From Mytilisepta virgata (lineage: Eukaryota > Mollusca > Bivalvia > Mytilida > Mytilidae), in the NCBI GenBank assembly GCA_028015205.1, contig JAPWFG010000021.1:2480001-2544000 (forward strand): a stretch of 64,000 nt of DNA, in the 5' to 3' direction. Position 1 is the stretch's first letter. Every line of letters starts with the position of its first letter. The notes below the pieces were generated by a model, which was given only the letters and a program-made list of their open reading frames with translations, did not search any database and was not told the DNA's origin. Positions 53,110 through 64,000 of the stretch are shown here, one piece after another. The translations under genes were made by a program, and so were the position numbers.

Positions 53110-55670
53110 TTTGAATAACGACAATCGACCACCACTAGCAGCAGCAGCCCCAAAACTGAAATGAGCACGCGAGTAAGGTCCTGAGTAGCGATGAGCAGCG
53201 ATGAGCAAGAGAAGAGCAGTGGTGAGCAACACGGAGCAAGAGAAGAGCAGCGATGAGCAGCACGGAGCAAGAGAAGAGCAGCGATAAGCAGCACGGAGCA
53301 AGAGATGAACAGCGATGACGAACAGCAACAAACAGCAGGAGCAAAATGAGCACCCGAGTAAGGTCCTGAGTAGCGATGAGCAGCGCGGAGCAAGAGAAGA
53401 GCAGTGGTGAACAAGAGAAGAGCAGCGATGGGCAGCACGGAGCAAGAGATGAACAGCGATGACGAACAGCAACAAGCAACAGGAGCGAAATGAGCACGCG
53501 AGTAAGGTCCTGAGTAGCGATGAGTAGCAAAGAGCAAGAGAAGAGCAGCGATGAGCAAGAGAAGAGCAGCAATGAGCAGCGATGAGCAAGAGAAGAGGAG
53601 CAATGAGCAGCGATGAACAAGAGATGAGCAAGAGATGAGCAGCGATGAGCAGCGATAAGCAGCGATGAGCAGCGATGAGCAAGAGATGAGCAGCAATGAG
53701 CAGCGATGAGCAAGAGATGAGCAGTTATGAGCAGCACGGAGCAAGACATGAACAGCCATGACGAACAGCAACAAACAGCAGGAGCAAAATGAGCACCCGA
53801 GTAAGGTCCTGAGTAGCGATGAGCAGCGCGGAGCAAGAGAAGAGCAGTGGTGAACAAGAGAAGAGCAGCGATGGGCAGCACGGAGCAAGAGATGAACAGC
53901 GATGACGAACAGCAACAAGCAACAGGAGCGAAATGAGCACGCGAGTAAGGTCCTGAGTAGCGATGAGTAGCAAAGAGCAAGAGAAGAGCAGCGATGAGCA
54001 AGAGAAGAGCAGCAATGAGCAGCGATGAGCAAGAGAAGAGCAGCAATGAGCAGCGATGAGCAAGAGATGAGCAGCGATGAGCAGCGATGAGCAGCGATGA
54101 GCAGCGATGAGCAAGAGATGAGCAGCAATGAGCAGCGATGAGCAAGAGATGAGCAGTTATGAGCAGCACGGAGCAAGAGAAGAGCAGCGAGGAGCGGGAT
54201 GGAGCAAGAGAAGAGAAACGAAGTGCATCATAGAAATGGACCGCCGTTGCTAAGGCGGTTGCTAAGGACACCCCTCCATTGGTGACAGCATTACTTAGAG
54301 GTAAGGGCAAATAATCCAATCCTACCTTTGGTCCTCACGGAAAACAGCACCCGCAGATGAAAAGAGCGGGATAAAGGGAGATAATCCAATAGTGTACTTC
54401 GTATAGTCTCTGCAACAGGAGCGAAATGAGCACGCGAGTAAGGTCCTGAGTAGCGATGAGCAGCACGGAGTAAGAGATGAGCAGCAATGAGCAGCGATGA
54501 GCACGAGAAGAGCAGCAATGAGCAGCGATGAGCAAGAGATGAGCAGCAATGAGCAGCGATGAGCAAGAGATGAGCAGAAATGAGCAGTGATGAGCAGCGA
54601 TGAGCAAGAGAAGAGCAGCGATGAGCAGCACGGAGCAAGAGATGAGCAGCAATGAGCAGCGATGAGCAAGAGATGAGCAGCAATGAGCAGCGATGAGCAA
54701 GAGATGAGCAGAAATGAGAAGCGATGAGCAAGAGATGAGCAGCAATGAGCAGTGATGAGCAGCGGTGAGCAAGAGAAGAGCAGCGATGAGCAGCACGGAG
54801 CAAGAGAAGAGCAGCGATGAGCAGCACGGAGCAAGAGAAGAGCAGCGAGGAGCGGGATGGAGCAAGAGAAGAGAAACGAAGTGCATCATAGAAATGTACC
54901 GCCGTTGCTAAGGCGGTTGATAAGGACACCCTTCCATTGGTGACAGCATTACTTGGAGGTAAGGGGACATAATCCAATCCTACCTTTGGTCCTCACGGAA
55001 AACATCACCCGCAGATGAAAAGAGCGGGATAAAGGGAGATAATCCAATAGTGTACTTCGTATAGTCTCTGCAACAGGAGCGAAATGAGCACGCGAGTAAG
55101 GTCCTGAGTAGCGATGAGCAGCACGGAGTAAGAGATGAGCAGCAATGAGCAGCGATGAGCAAGAGAAAGCACTAATGAGCAGCGACGAGCAAGAGATGAG
55201 CAGAAATGAGCAGTGATGAGCAGCGATGAGCAAGAGAAGAGCAGCGATGAGCAGCACGGAGCAAGAGATGAGCAGCAATGAGCAGCGATGAGCAAGAGAT
55301 GAGCAGCAATGAGCAGCGATGAGCAAGAGATGAGCAGAAATGAGCAGCGATGAGCAAGAGATAAGCAGCAATGAGCAGTGATGAGCAGCGATGAGCAAGA
55401 GAAGAGCAGCGATGAGCAGCACGGAGCAAGAGAAGAGCAGCGAGGAGCGGGATGGAGCAAGAGAAGAGAAACGAAGTGCATCATAGAAATGGACCGCCGT
55501 TGCTAAGGCGGTTGCTAAGGACACCCCTCCATTTGTGACAGCATTACTTGGAGGTAAGGGGACATAATCCAATCCTACCTTTGGTCCTCACGGAAAACAT
55601 CACCCGCAGATGAAAAGAGCGGGATAAAGGGAGATAATCCAATAGTGTACTTCGTATACTCTAGGACTTC
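53110..55670 (-). repeat. Minus-oriented modules with TGCTCATCGC arrays
   Basis: Reverse-complement counterparts of the plus modules. Two complete ones have boundaries near 54350-54390 and 55005-55050. An expanded, diverged inner one (53110-54320) has an internal duplication of about 420 bp (53330-53520 resembles 53790-53990) and GATGACGAACAGCAACAAGC words not seen elsewhere. Confidence 0.8.
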
Positions 55671-55734
55671 GACATATCAGTGAGGGTATCAGACCGATAA
55701 AAGATCCAGAGACGACCGAGAAGTGCGGAAAAAG

Positions 55735-56160
55735 GGAGATAATTCAATCTGGTCAAGCATGGCACATCCGGGTCCGTGACTTACGTCACTTCCGTAATCA
55801 AATCATGGGGAAATCCACTACTTCCGGTTGCGCTTCGCGCAAACCACTTCCGGGTACTTCCGGTTCCTCCTACACATGCGCAGACGGCACGTCCGGGTCG
55901 TAGCACGTGACTTGCGTCACTTCCGTAAAGAAATGGCAGGAAAACCCATCACTTCCGGTTGCTCATGCGCGCAAACAACTTCCGGGTACTTCCAGTTCCT
56001 CCTACACATGCGCAGACCACACATCCGGGTCCTAGCACGTGACTTGCGTCACTTCCGTAAAGAAATGGCGGGAAAACCCATCACTTCCGGTTACGCATGC
56101 GTGCAAACCACTTCCGGGTACCTCCGGTTCCGGTTACGTCACTTCCTGTGACGTCATTTC
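55735..56160. repeat. GC-rich 131-bp tandem repeat, right arm (inverted)
   Basis: About three units, reverse complement of the left arm, ending with ACGTCACTTCCTGTGACGTC just before the terminal inverted repeat. Confidence 0.8.
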
Positions 56161-56215
56161 CGGCTCCTCCTCGCTCCTCCTCAAATACTAATTTGCCTGT
56201 GCCCATATACTACTG

Positions 56216-56495
56216 TCGAACATTGGTGAGATGAGAGTCGATGCCGCTGATGTTTGACTCCAAATCTCAGTTGCTAGTAATTTTACTGTTACAAAATTGT
56301 AAAATATGTCAAAATTAAGGAATATCTCCCTCGTGCATAGCTCTGTCTTAGATAGCTTTGGCTTTACCCGTTTTAGTCATTTTGGTATTTTGGATTTTGT
56401 TTTTTGTTTTTCAACATTTAAGGCCTTGAGCACAACTGATGAGTCGCAAATTGACGAAATGTGCACATCTTGTGTATCAAAGAATTTTATTTAGG
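56216..56495 (+). repeat. Dispersed repeat (ACTGATGAGTCG family)
   Basis: Starts within 10 bp of the right end of the foldback element. Matches 32855-33190 over most of its length. Confidence 0.6.
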
Positions 56496-57225
56496 ACAAA
56501 GATTTGAGTTTCGGATTTTCTTCCGTTTAGTATCATCTATATGCCTTACAGGATTCTGATGAAAAAATTTTGACTTTGACTTTTCCGACGTGTATTCACA
56601 AATCTAAGAGGAGCCTGTATTGTAACCTTATTTAAGGTAAGGTTTGCGCTCTCCCTGGATTTTTATCATTACAATATTGTAGTAATGTGACATATTTATT
56701 TGTACATTAGGGGAACCTCTCTTATTTCGTGGCAATTTTAAGAAAATCGCCCGTCCAGTTTTTTTTGTAAGAACAGCTCAAAATTTGGATTTTTGGTAGT
56801 TTTGTCACAATGTATTTATTTTACTATTTTCAAGAAATAATTTATGTAAGTATTAAAACTATTAAACTATTAAAGTTTTTAATGAAAATCGTATACATGG
56901 TTATGTTTTAGATATTATTTATCAAATCTGAATGAAAATTTAAGAAAAAATCACGAAAACACAACATTTTAACATTTCCTTGCAAAAATAGAGACGTTGC
57001 CATGGCAACAAAAAGGTGAAAATGTCCTGTTTCCGGGTCCCACGATTTCATGAAAAATTGAGAACTCATAGATTTAAATATTTCCATTATAATAAAATAA
57101 TAAAATTCATATGTCCCCGATCTCGTTTCCATGGAAACTGATGCTATATTAACCCTCTTAAACACATAAATAAAGTATTTTTCGCGTTTTGTAAGAAAAT
57201 CAATCACTGGAAGCCGTTTTCAGGG
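56496..57225. other. No gene recognised
   Basis: AT-rich. The minus frame at 56908-57207 has no recognisable features. Confidence 0.5.
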
Positions 57226-57390
57226 CACAATTTTTGTCCCCCGCCGGAACGCAATGCCGGGCGTCCGTCCGTCTGTCCGTTCGTCCCCATTGTAAGCGCT
57301 CTCATGCCTATATTCATTTGCGGATTTTGATGAAATTCATATGGAGGAAGACTTGTTTTGATAGTATCTAGATCAAGTTTAAATTCGAGT
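57226..57390 (-). mobile_element. Tandem-core element right end fragment
   Basis: Hairpin GCCGGAACGCAATGCCGGGC and the CGTCCGTCCGTCTGTCCGTT tract, the same design as the 16.6 kb terminus, read on the minus strand. Confidence 0.5.
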
Positions 57391-57849
57391 GTAGTAAAAC
57401 AAAATACTAAGCAAATATTGTGTTGGATCTGTTTAACTTGGATTGTGGCGCAATGTATATTCAACTATAAAACATGCCTCATGCATGGCATGTGCGTTTT
57501 TTTTGTTTTTGTTTTTTGTTTTTTTTTTGTTATGTATGAAAAATACTGCATAGTTTTCCCTTTTCATATTCTAAATAGAAATAAGAAAAAAACATGAGAC
57601 TTTGTCGTTTCAAAAAACATTCTCCCAAATCAAAATTGATCAATATTCAACACATCGATACACGCTTCAGCTGTTTCTGGCAAAAAACTTTTCTTAAATT
57701 GACATTGATATAGACCCCGAATGCATTCCAAGCAATAGAGCAACGTTTTGATTTTTAATCGTTAAACATGTGATTCGATTCACTGCTAAGATGTTTTGAC
57801 ATTTTGTCAGACGATAATTGTACGCAACACGCTTTTCCGACGTTGTTAA

Positions 57850-59848
57850 AAAAAAGGACAAATATACCTAAGGAGCAATCAAAAAAACGTAATCCATTGG
57901 ACAGACAAACCCGGGAAGACAAACGAACAACCACAAGCACAACAAATAAACACAGAAAACTAAAAACAATGAACAACACGAACTCCTATAAAAACCAGGA
58001 GTGAACCCAGGTGCTCCGGAAGGGTAAGCAGTTCCTGTTCCGTATACGGCACCCGTCGTGAAGTTCAACAAAGTCAATCCGGTGGAAGTCACAAATCGTA
58101 GGAGGCACATGAAAGGTTACGACAGTGGGAACAGGTCCAACATCATCTTAGATATTGGAACACTGTAATGGTCGATCAATTCATGATGACGACCGTAAAA
58201 TTTCTTAAGTGATGACATCAACTTATCCCTGATAAAATCCTGGTTAAGAAGCTTTTGTGACAGCAGTAATCCTCTTTGTCGAAAGTCAGGGTAACTCACG
58301 CATGCCCTTGAAAATCGGATAAGCTGAGAAACGTAGACGCCATATGCAGGCGATGCTGGTATATTGCTACTTAAGAAGGGAAAATTAACAATAGGAAAGT
58401 TGAAGTCATCACGTTTGTCATAAAGTTTTGTCTTCAAACGTCCCTCATAGTCTATTTCAAGAAATAAATCCAAATATGAAGCGGACTTTGGTGTATCTGT
58501 AGTATCCTTAATTTCAAACACTTTGGGGTAGATAAGATGTAGAAAGTCTTGGAATTTGTCGTTATTTAACGACAACACATCATCTATATAACGAAAAGTG
58601 AAATTAAAGGATTGGGCTAGTTTCTTTTTGTTTTCACGTAGTAATCCTTGAATGAAGTCCGCTTCATATGAGTACAGAAACAGATCGGCGAGGAGAGGAG
58701 CACAGTTGGTTCCCATTGGAATGCCGATTGTTTGTTGAAAAATTAGACCGCCAAATTCAACGAATATGTTGTCTATGAGAAAATCTAACATGTTTGTAAT
58801 TTCATCTTCAGAATACTTTTTGTCAGAATCAGAGTGGTTCTTCACGAAATAAGACTTTTCTCTACCTAGAACAAGGAATTCATACCTGCGTGTCCCATTT
58901 TTCTTGAAAAAACATTGATGAACTAGTTGCTTTAAACGATCTTTTAATTGAGAATGTGGTATGGTAGTGTAGAGTGTAGAGAAGTCGAAAGTTTTTATGC
59001 TGTTGCATGTAGCCAAAGATTTTGATTTTAGATATTGAAGTAAATTTTTGGAGTTTTTAAGAATCCACATCTGATTGACGCCACTGGTGGAATATGATGT
59101 TTCACAGTAATTCTGAAGGCCCTCTTTAACACATGTCAATATGGATGTTAAAATCTTTGAAAGAAGCAATGTACCTTTGTTTAAACGAATTCTTATGTAG
59201 TTTAGGAATCTAATAAAGAGCAGGAAGGTCCATTTCTTCATCCTTTGTAGAAATGCCAAAGGAATGAAGAACGGTCTTGTGGTTATCAAGGACTTCCTGC
59301 TTAGTGAGCGTGGTCGGTGTATAAGTTGGGTTACCCGCAGTGTTATCTATTCCCAATTCGTTTCTAAGACACTCAAAATAATAGTTCTTACAAACAAAAA
59401 CGATGTTATTGGGGGCCTTGTCAGCTGGGACAACTACATATTTGTCATGGAGGCGAGTCAAGTTTTCAACAACCTTAGAGTCTTTAAAGATGGATATAGC
59501 TTTAGTGCTCATAGACCCTTGGAGGCTTTTAATTCTGATTTGTATCATTGACCTAATAGCCTTCACCCACTCTGAAAGTGTGTCAGCAGGCTCCTGTTCT
59601 TTTGAAGTCCATTTTCTGGCATAGTCCTCAACCGAATCCATAAGTAACTTGAAATTGTATTTCCAATTAATTGGCTGAGGTTCTCGGTATTTGGGGCCTT
59701 TAGCTAGCATATTTTTAAGCTTTTGATTATCAACTAGATTGAGATCTCCAGTGATAACATGACCCACAGGACTATAATTGAATGGAGATGTCGAACAGGA
59801 GCAGTCAGGGGGTTTAGACTTGAGGTCATCGGAATTAAGGTCCCGCAT
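57850..59848 (-). mobile_element. Penelope-like retroelement, 5'-truncated
   Basis: The best copy of this family in the window. It comprises an RT pseudogene (59848-58117) followed by about 265 bp of 3' region (58116-57850). Fragments of the same 3' region recur at 2150-2390, 3010-3125, 10905-11260, 36990-37290, 48195-48385 and 50555-50675, always on the minus strand. The upstream end stops abruptly at 59848 against unrelated sequence. No GIY-YIG endonuclease domain is visible at the C-terminus. Confidence 0.7.
58117..59848 (-). pseudogene. Penelope-like reverse transcriptase, broken
   Basis: The N-terminal part (59848-59210) contains the VVVPADKAPNNIVFV block, which matches the DKG-type motif before Penelope-like RTs, and then LPALY. 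There the frame is lost by a TAG stop where Trp is expected, followed shortly by a deletion that shifts frame. The rest (about 59190 to 58117) is intact RT: motif A FDFSTLYTTIPH (catalytic Asp), motif B GIPMGTNCAPLLADLFLY, motif C FRYIDDVLSLNN (catalytic Asp pair), and thumb-like sequence ending KFYGRHHELID and a stop. The element family is inferred from motifs; other RT lineages related to Penelope are possible. Confidence 0.75.
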
Positions 59849-60099
59849 TCACCGGATTAAACGCTAAAGAGGTCAGAACTTAATGCAACTTTTCAATTCG
59901 AGTTATCTCTCCGTGACCGCAAACCTTACCTTAAAATTTGAGCTTGGTATTCCATAGGTATGCAAAAATATATCAATTAAAAGTTAGCTGAATAAAATTA
60001 TAAAAAAAATTATGTGTTTCTTCTTTCTTAATGTATTAATTATTCAAATTGCACACCTTCAGAAAGGTGAAAATCGCGTTAGTTCAGTTTTATGGGCGA

Positions 60100-60450
60100 G
60101 ACATATTGTTTCTGTGGAGTCCATCTGTCTGTCCGCTACAAACTTTGGTGATATCAAAATGTCCGACGTAATGTATACCACTTTTACATTTGAATGGCAT
60201 GAAACTTGACAGAATTATTTCTACCATCTGTAGTTGCACAAGACATAAAGATTTTCCTGATCGGTTTGAATTCGGGGTGTTTCATAGAAAAAAATAGACC
60301 TCGTCATTACTATATACATGTATTTGGAAGTTTGTTATTGGAAAATCTCCGACAGTTCACCTTTGGAATGAAAGTACACTTGGCAGAATTTGCTTCTCAT
60401 CGTGTGTAGTTGTGCAGACCTACAGATGTTCCTGATAAAATTGACTTTTT
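60100..60450 (+). repeat. Two diverged units of about 184 bp after a GTCTGTCC tract
   Basis: TGTAGTTGCACAAGACATAA and TGTAGTTGTGCAGACCTACA mark equivalent points, each followed by a TTTTCCTGAT- or TGTTCCTGAT-type word. Probably another tandem-core element remnant. Confidence 0.45.
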
Positions 60451-60754
60451 GGTTTCCCCATGTCAAAAACAACCTTTAATTTGGACAATTTTTAAAAATA
60501 GCCATAAAAGCAGGAGGTCAATACGCCAGTAGTCGGTCAGCTTGTAGCGATCAGTTCCTGAAAGCACTTGTAATCCAGAATGCTGTAAGTATGTCTCTTT
60601 ACAGTTCCATTTTCTGTTGAACATGTCTTTTTTTACAAAACCAACCGAAAATAAAAATTAATTTTACTCTTATTTTCCTCCCACTCCAATCAAATACACT
60701 GAAACAAAAGAAACGAGGTATCCCGTGATGCAAATTATTGAACGTATTTATAAA

Positions 60755-61110
60755 TTTTGAAGAACATATATTTAACTTTTATGAACAGTTATTTATTTGT
60801 ATGAACATATAAATTTTTTTATGAACAATTACTGAATTTTATGAATCAATATTTTGATTTTATGAACACATATTTTGTTTTCATCAATACATATTTGTTA
60901 TGAACAACTATTTGTTTTTATGAACAATTATGAACAATTATTTGTTTTTATGAACATATATGATTTTTTTTTTATGAACATATATTTATGTTTTATGCAT
61001 ATAAATTTTATGAACACATATTTTGATTTATGGAATATATATTTTGTTTTTATGAACATATATTCGTTTTTACGAACAATTATTTAATTTGATGAACATA
61101 TATTTTGTTT
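60755..61110 (+). repeat. AT-rich minisatellite (TATGAACATATATTT)
   Basis: Irregular repetition of ATGAACAATTATTTG and ATGAACATATATTTTG every 20-35 bp. The frame over it is low complexity. Confidence 0.7.
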
Positions 61111-62261
61111 TTTGTGAATATTGCAACGTTTCAAACGCCATATCTGGCCTTACTTGCATCAAAATTTACAGATTAATTCTTGTATCATCTGATCATGATT
61201 GATATGTATTGTCAATAATGTCATATGTAATTTGTGAATAGTATCCTGTGAACTAGGTAAATAAAATATGTTTTTAAAAAAATGAAGGTATTTGATCTGC
61301 GCAAAGAGGATTGGTTTCCTGGTACACTTATTACATTTACTGAGATGTCGTGTATCTGAGTGTCTTATCAAAACATTTTTTGGGTGTAGTTTAAAAGATA
61401 TCTATAGCTATAGTTTCACATCCGTTTTATCATTTTCAATTAACTAGAATTTTACTTTTTTTACCGGAACACTGTATTAACTGGAGTAAATATTAGTCCA
61501 TTTAATTAAGGGACTCCGTAGCTTTGTTTTGGTACCGGACTTATAGTAACTATTTGAAATGGTTTTATTTGTTTTGCGCCTGAACTGTTGAATTCAGCAA
61601 GGGTACACGAATATTCTTATACTACGATTTGTTAATTTGAACACAGGAAAACCAAAAATATTTTGAAAAGCAAAAATACAGAATATATCCTGTCACGAAT
61701 ATGTTAAGAAAATTTTGGTACTAGTCTGATCGACCAGGAAATTTAAAAGATAAGATTTATGCCCCATGCACGTAATTAAGAGAGGTCTAATTTTTCTTCA
61801 ATTTTGTAAAACAACTAATAACCGATTTACATCAAATGACATTGTTATATCAATACATAGACCGGGTAGGGTTGTTTTTCTGTATAAGAAAATCAACAGT
61901 GTCAGATGTTGTGCCTGAGGAAAACGATATGGTACCAGAAGCGTCTTTTTGTACTAATCCATTAAAAGCTATCTGTAAGTACTTAATTTCGGGCTTATTT
62001 TTCAGCCTTTCCCTGCAAAAAATATACAGTTTCTTTTCTATAGATAACATATCATACAAGAAAATAATTCCAATGTTGTTTTCAAAACATAAAATGCAGT
62101 AATTTCACTGGCTAATAGCAACATCAGGTAAAAAGTTTATAACTTGATAAATTCCTTTCATGACGTCGTGCGTATGAATACATACGCATGCAATATAGTA
62201 CATGAGGAAAATGTTAATTTCAAATGGAAAACATCATGTTTCAGCATTACTTTGGAATTAG
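61111..62261. other. No gene recognised
   Basis: Short opposing frames at about 61836-62102 overlap each other and match nothing known to me. Confidence 0.5.
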
Positions 62262-62418
62262 AAGTAATAAAGGTTATTTTTACGGAATTTATCAATGTGT
62301 AAACTCGGCTTATCACTCACAAACTTTGCATGAAGTCCTTCGGACTTTATTTAGTTTGTGAGTGAATCGCCCGAGTCTACACATTGGTAAATTCCTTCAA
62401 AATAACATTTATTACTAT
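62262..62418. mobile_element. Hairpin MITE
   Basis: Arms of about 70 bp: TTTATCAATGTGTAAACTCG and CACTCACAAACTTTG against GTTTGTGAGTGAATC and GAGTCTACACATTGGTAAA, with a GAAGTCCTTCGGACTT centre. Confidence 0.8.
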
Positions 62419-62639
62419 AATAATCAAATGTTAAGATTTTTTACATCTGTTTCATATTTATGATATTTTTGCAGTTAAGTATAAGATAATAATTCAACTT
62501 ATGATTAAACAGTTTTAGTGATTGAGGTGGGGGTTGTTGGATAATTTATGTGACAAAATAAAACAACACAAATAAAGGATGAAACACAGGGTATATATAT
62601 TCATTTGTAAAATTGTTTTGCAAGGTAACGTAATCATAA

Positions 62640-63888
62640 ATTTCCCTGGATTTCACTTTAAAATGAAAAATAGGAAAACGGTGACAAGCAGACGATCAGG
62701 ATGTATATTAGTTGGTTACAAAGAAAATTTGAAGAGTACGATAGAAATTAAAGAAACTGATTGTAAATATGTCATGTGGTTCAAAGTTAACGGGAAAGTT
62801 TTTAATTTAGATAAACCAGTTGTTTTTGGCGTCGTTTACATACCTCCGGAATATACTAAGTTTGATTGATGAGATTGAACAAGAATTTTTACGCTTTTCG
62901 AATATTTCAAATTATATATGCCTTTTAGGCGACTTTAATGCCAGGCCAGGCTGTGATTTTGTAATGATACATGAAAATGAACATATGATAAAGGGTATAA
63001 TACATGTTAAAATCTGTATCACGGGCTGTATCAACCTCGCCCAATATCAGCCATCGGGCCAAGGCCCTCTTGTGATACAGATTTTACCAAGTATTATTCT
63101 CTATATATATATATATTGATACCACATAGTTATTCCGCTATGTCAATTATTGTGTATTTATTATGACCTCATGTAACACATATATGTATCTGAGTGTTAT
63201 CAATAAAATCTTGGAATCTTAAATCTTGGTATTAGTACCATAAAACAGAACAAGAAAAAAGAAGATTGTGGAAATAGATATAAACCATGGTTTGATGTGG
63301 AATGTAAATTTGCTCGTCAAAATTACAGAAAATTAAAGAGACGTTTTAAGTCGAAAAATAATTGTCAAAATCATTCAGACATGTTAAATGCCGAAAAAGC
63401 TGATAAAAATGTTCTCGATAACAAATTTAGAAACTTTAGAAAAGACCTTTCAGATAAAATAAAAAATTTGCGTTGCAATAACCCGAAAGAATTTTGGAAA
63501 ATTTTAAATCACAGTAAAAGAAAGAAACAACCTGACATTGATATTGGAAAATTACACAATTTTTTTTCAAAATTTGAACGCAGCACCGGTAGATGATCAT
63601 AACGTGCATCTTCCCGACATTGATCCCATGCAATGTGAACAGCTAAGTGAACATATAAATTCGCCTATTTCAAAAGGTGAAATTCTCCAGTCCATTAATC
63701 AACCGAAGAATGACAAAGCTTGTGGAGAAGACGATATTATAAATAAGTTCATAAAATCCACATCAAACCAGTTTATAAACATTTATGAGAAACTTTTTAA
63801 TATTATATTTGATAAAGGTTGGGAAATTGTTACTATTAGGGGACCCCTTCAGGATCACAGTCTTTTTATGCCCATGATGAAATATTAA
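62640..63888 (+). pseudogene. Second LINE endonuclease-region fragment, interrupted
   Basis: Pieces in order: RRSGCILVGYK, VVFGVVYIPPEYT, a frameshift, ICLLGDFNARPG, then an insertion (about 63003-63230), then KFARQNYRKLKRRF, NPKEFWKILN, and after another frameshift INQPKNDKACGEDDIINKFI at the edge of the RT. Related to the 35-kb copy but on the other strand. Confidence 0.68.
63003..63230 (+). mobile_element. Hairpin insertion inside the LINE fragment
   Basis: TTAAAATCTGTATCACGGGC and TGTGATACAGATTTTACC form a stem around TCAGCCATCGGGCCAAGGCC. A (TA)n stretch and AATAAAATCTTGGAATCTT follow. It splits the LINE reading frame. Confidence 0.65.
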
Positions 63889-64000
63889 CTTGAAAGATAC
63901 CCGCTTCCCAAAACTATGCTTCTTATGACATGAAAATGCACTAAGATTTTAGATAAATATTGCTTTTTCATACAAATACATTTAACCCTTAATGTACAAG

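Larger units (their letters stand above)
50680..56209. mobile_element. 5.5-kb foldback (inverted-repeat) element
   Basis: The ends TATATGGGCACAGGCAAATT and the exact inverse AATTTGCCTGTGCCCATATA are followed on both sides by AGTATTTGAGGAGGAGCGAG. Each arm has, from outside in: a GC-rich zone of 131-bp tandem repeats with ACCGGAAGT words (50736-51260 and 55735-56160), a boundary with AGTATACGAAGT or its relatives, and inverted modules of about 600 bp (51390-52760 and 53110-55670). The arms surround an A-rich centre. Flanking TATA may be a target duplication. No transposase or integrase is recognisable. I do not know a named family for it. Confidence 0.75.

Noticed and set aside
53082..54319. 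Long minus-strand frames of 364-394 codons rich in CSSLLIAAH
   Set aside because: They arise from the stop-free 10-11 bp TGCTCATCGC unit and are open in all three frames at once. Not a protein.
56306..56494. 62-codon frame resembling the frame at 33018-33224
   Set aside because: The similarity is that of the shared dispersed repeat, not of a protein; the starts and ends differ.

Overview
This is AT-rich, gene-poor, repeat-dense animal DNA with spliceosomal introns. It is most likely from a bivalve mollusc, and a mussel (Mytilus-like) is my best guess. The basis is inference: tandem-core elements of about 155-166 bp with a GACGGACGGAC tail and terminal hairpins (like bivalve 'pearl' non-autonomous Helentrons), a C1q-domain gene remnant, Penelope-like and CR1/Jockey-like retroelements, and Tc1, piggyBac and hAT-like DNA transposons. 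No rRNA, tRNA, bacterial operon or CRISPR was seen.

Host genes. (1) A split gene on the minus strand runs from an ATG at 34778 to a TAG at 7292 (about 27.5 kb). I assembled it from 16 small exons, all GT-AG and all joined in phase 1. The sum is 1,380 nt, an open frame of 459 codons plus stop, predicting a highly charged, mostly coiled-coil protein. Its exons are so short (31-131 nt) that ordinary ORF calling misses the gene. Its introns hold most of the transposons between 7.4 and 34.7 kb. (2) A C1q-domain gene remnant lies on the plus strand at 49020-50109. It has a TATA box, a signal-peptide exon, an intron and a C1q exon, and it is broken by stops and frameshifts.

Layout. 1-7.3 kb: a 68-bp minisatellite, a hairpin MITE, a head-to-tail array of broken Penelope-like copies, a LINE 3' tail and a tandem-core element. 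7.3-34.8 kb: the coiled-coil gene, whose introns hold a five-element nest at 11.9-16.9 kb, a LINE 3' fragment at 23.3-24.1 kb, a complete but frameshifted Tc1 element with a nested MITE at 26-28.2 kb, and another tandem-core element at 29.3-30.2 kb. 34.9-36.4 kb: a LINE endonuclease fragment. 37.4-41.5 kb: a second nest, with an inverted-repeat-bounded element around a tandem-core element around a TGT...ACA transposon that holds a perfectly balanced palindromic minisatellite. 42-46.7 kb: a small hAT-like MITE, a TAA-flanked long-TIR element and a tandem repeat. 47-50.6 kb: a solo promoter-motif repeat and the C1q remnant. 50.68-56.21 kb: a 5.5-kb inverted-repeat (foldback) element. 57.2-59.85 kb: the best Penelope-like copy. 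60-64 kb: AT-rich repeats, two hairpin elements and a second LINE endonuclease fragment.

The strongest candidate for something undescribed is the 50.68-56.21 kb foldback element. Its GC-rich terminal arms are about 131-bp tandem repeats crowded with strings matching ETS, CRE, E-box, NRF1-like and YY1-like sites. Its inner arms are inverted modules of about 600 bp built from a 10-11 bp TGCTCATCGC-type repeat. That repeat produces long but surely meaningless reading frames rich in Cys, Ser, Leu, Ala and His.
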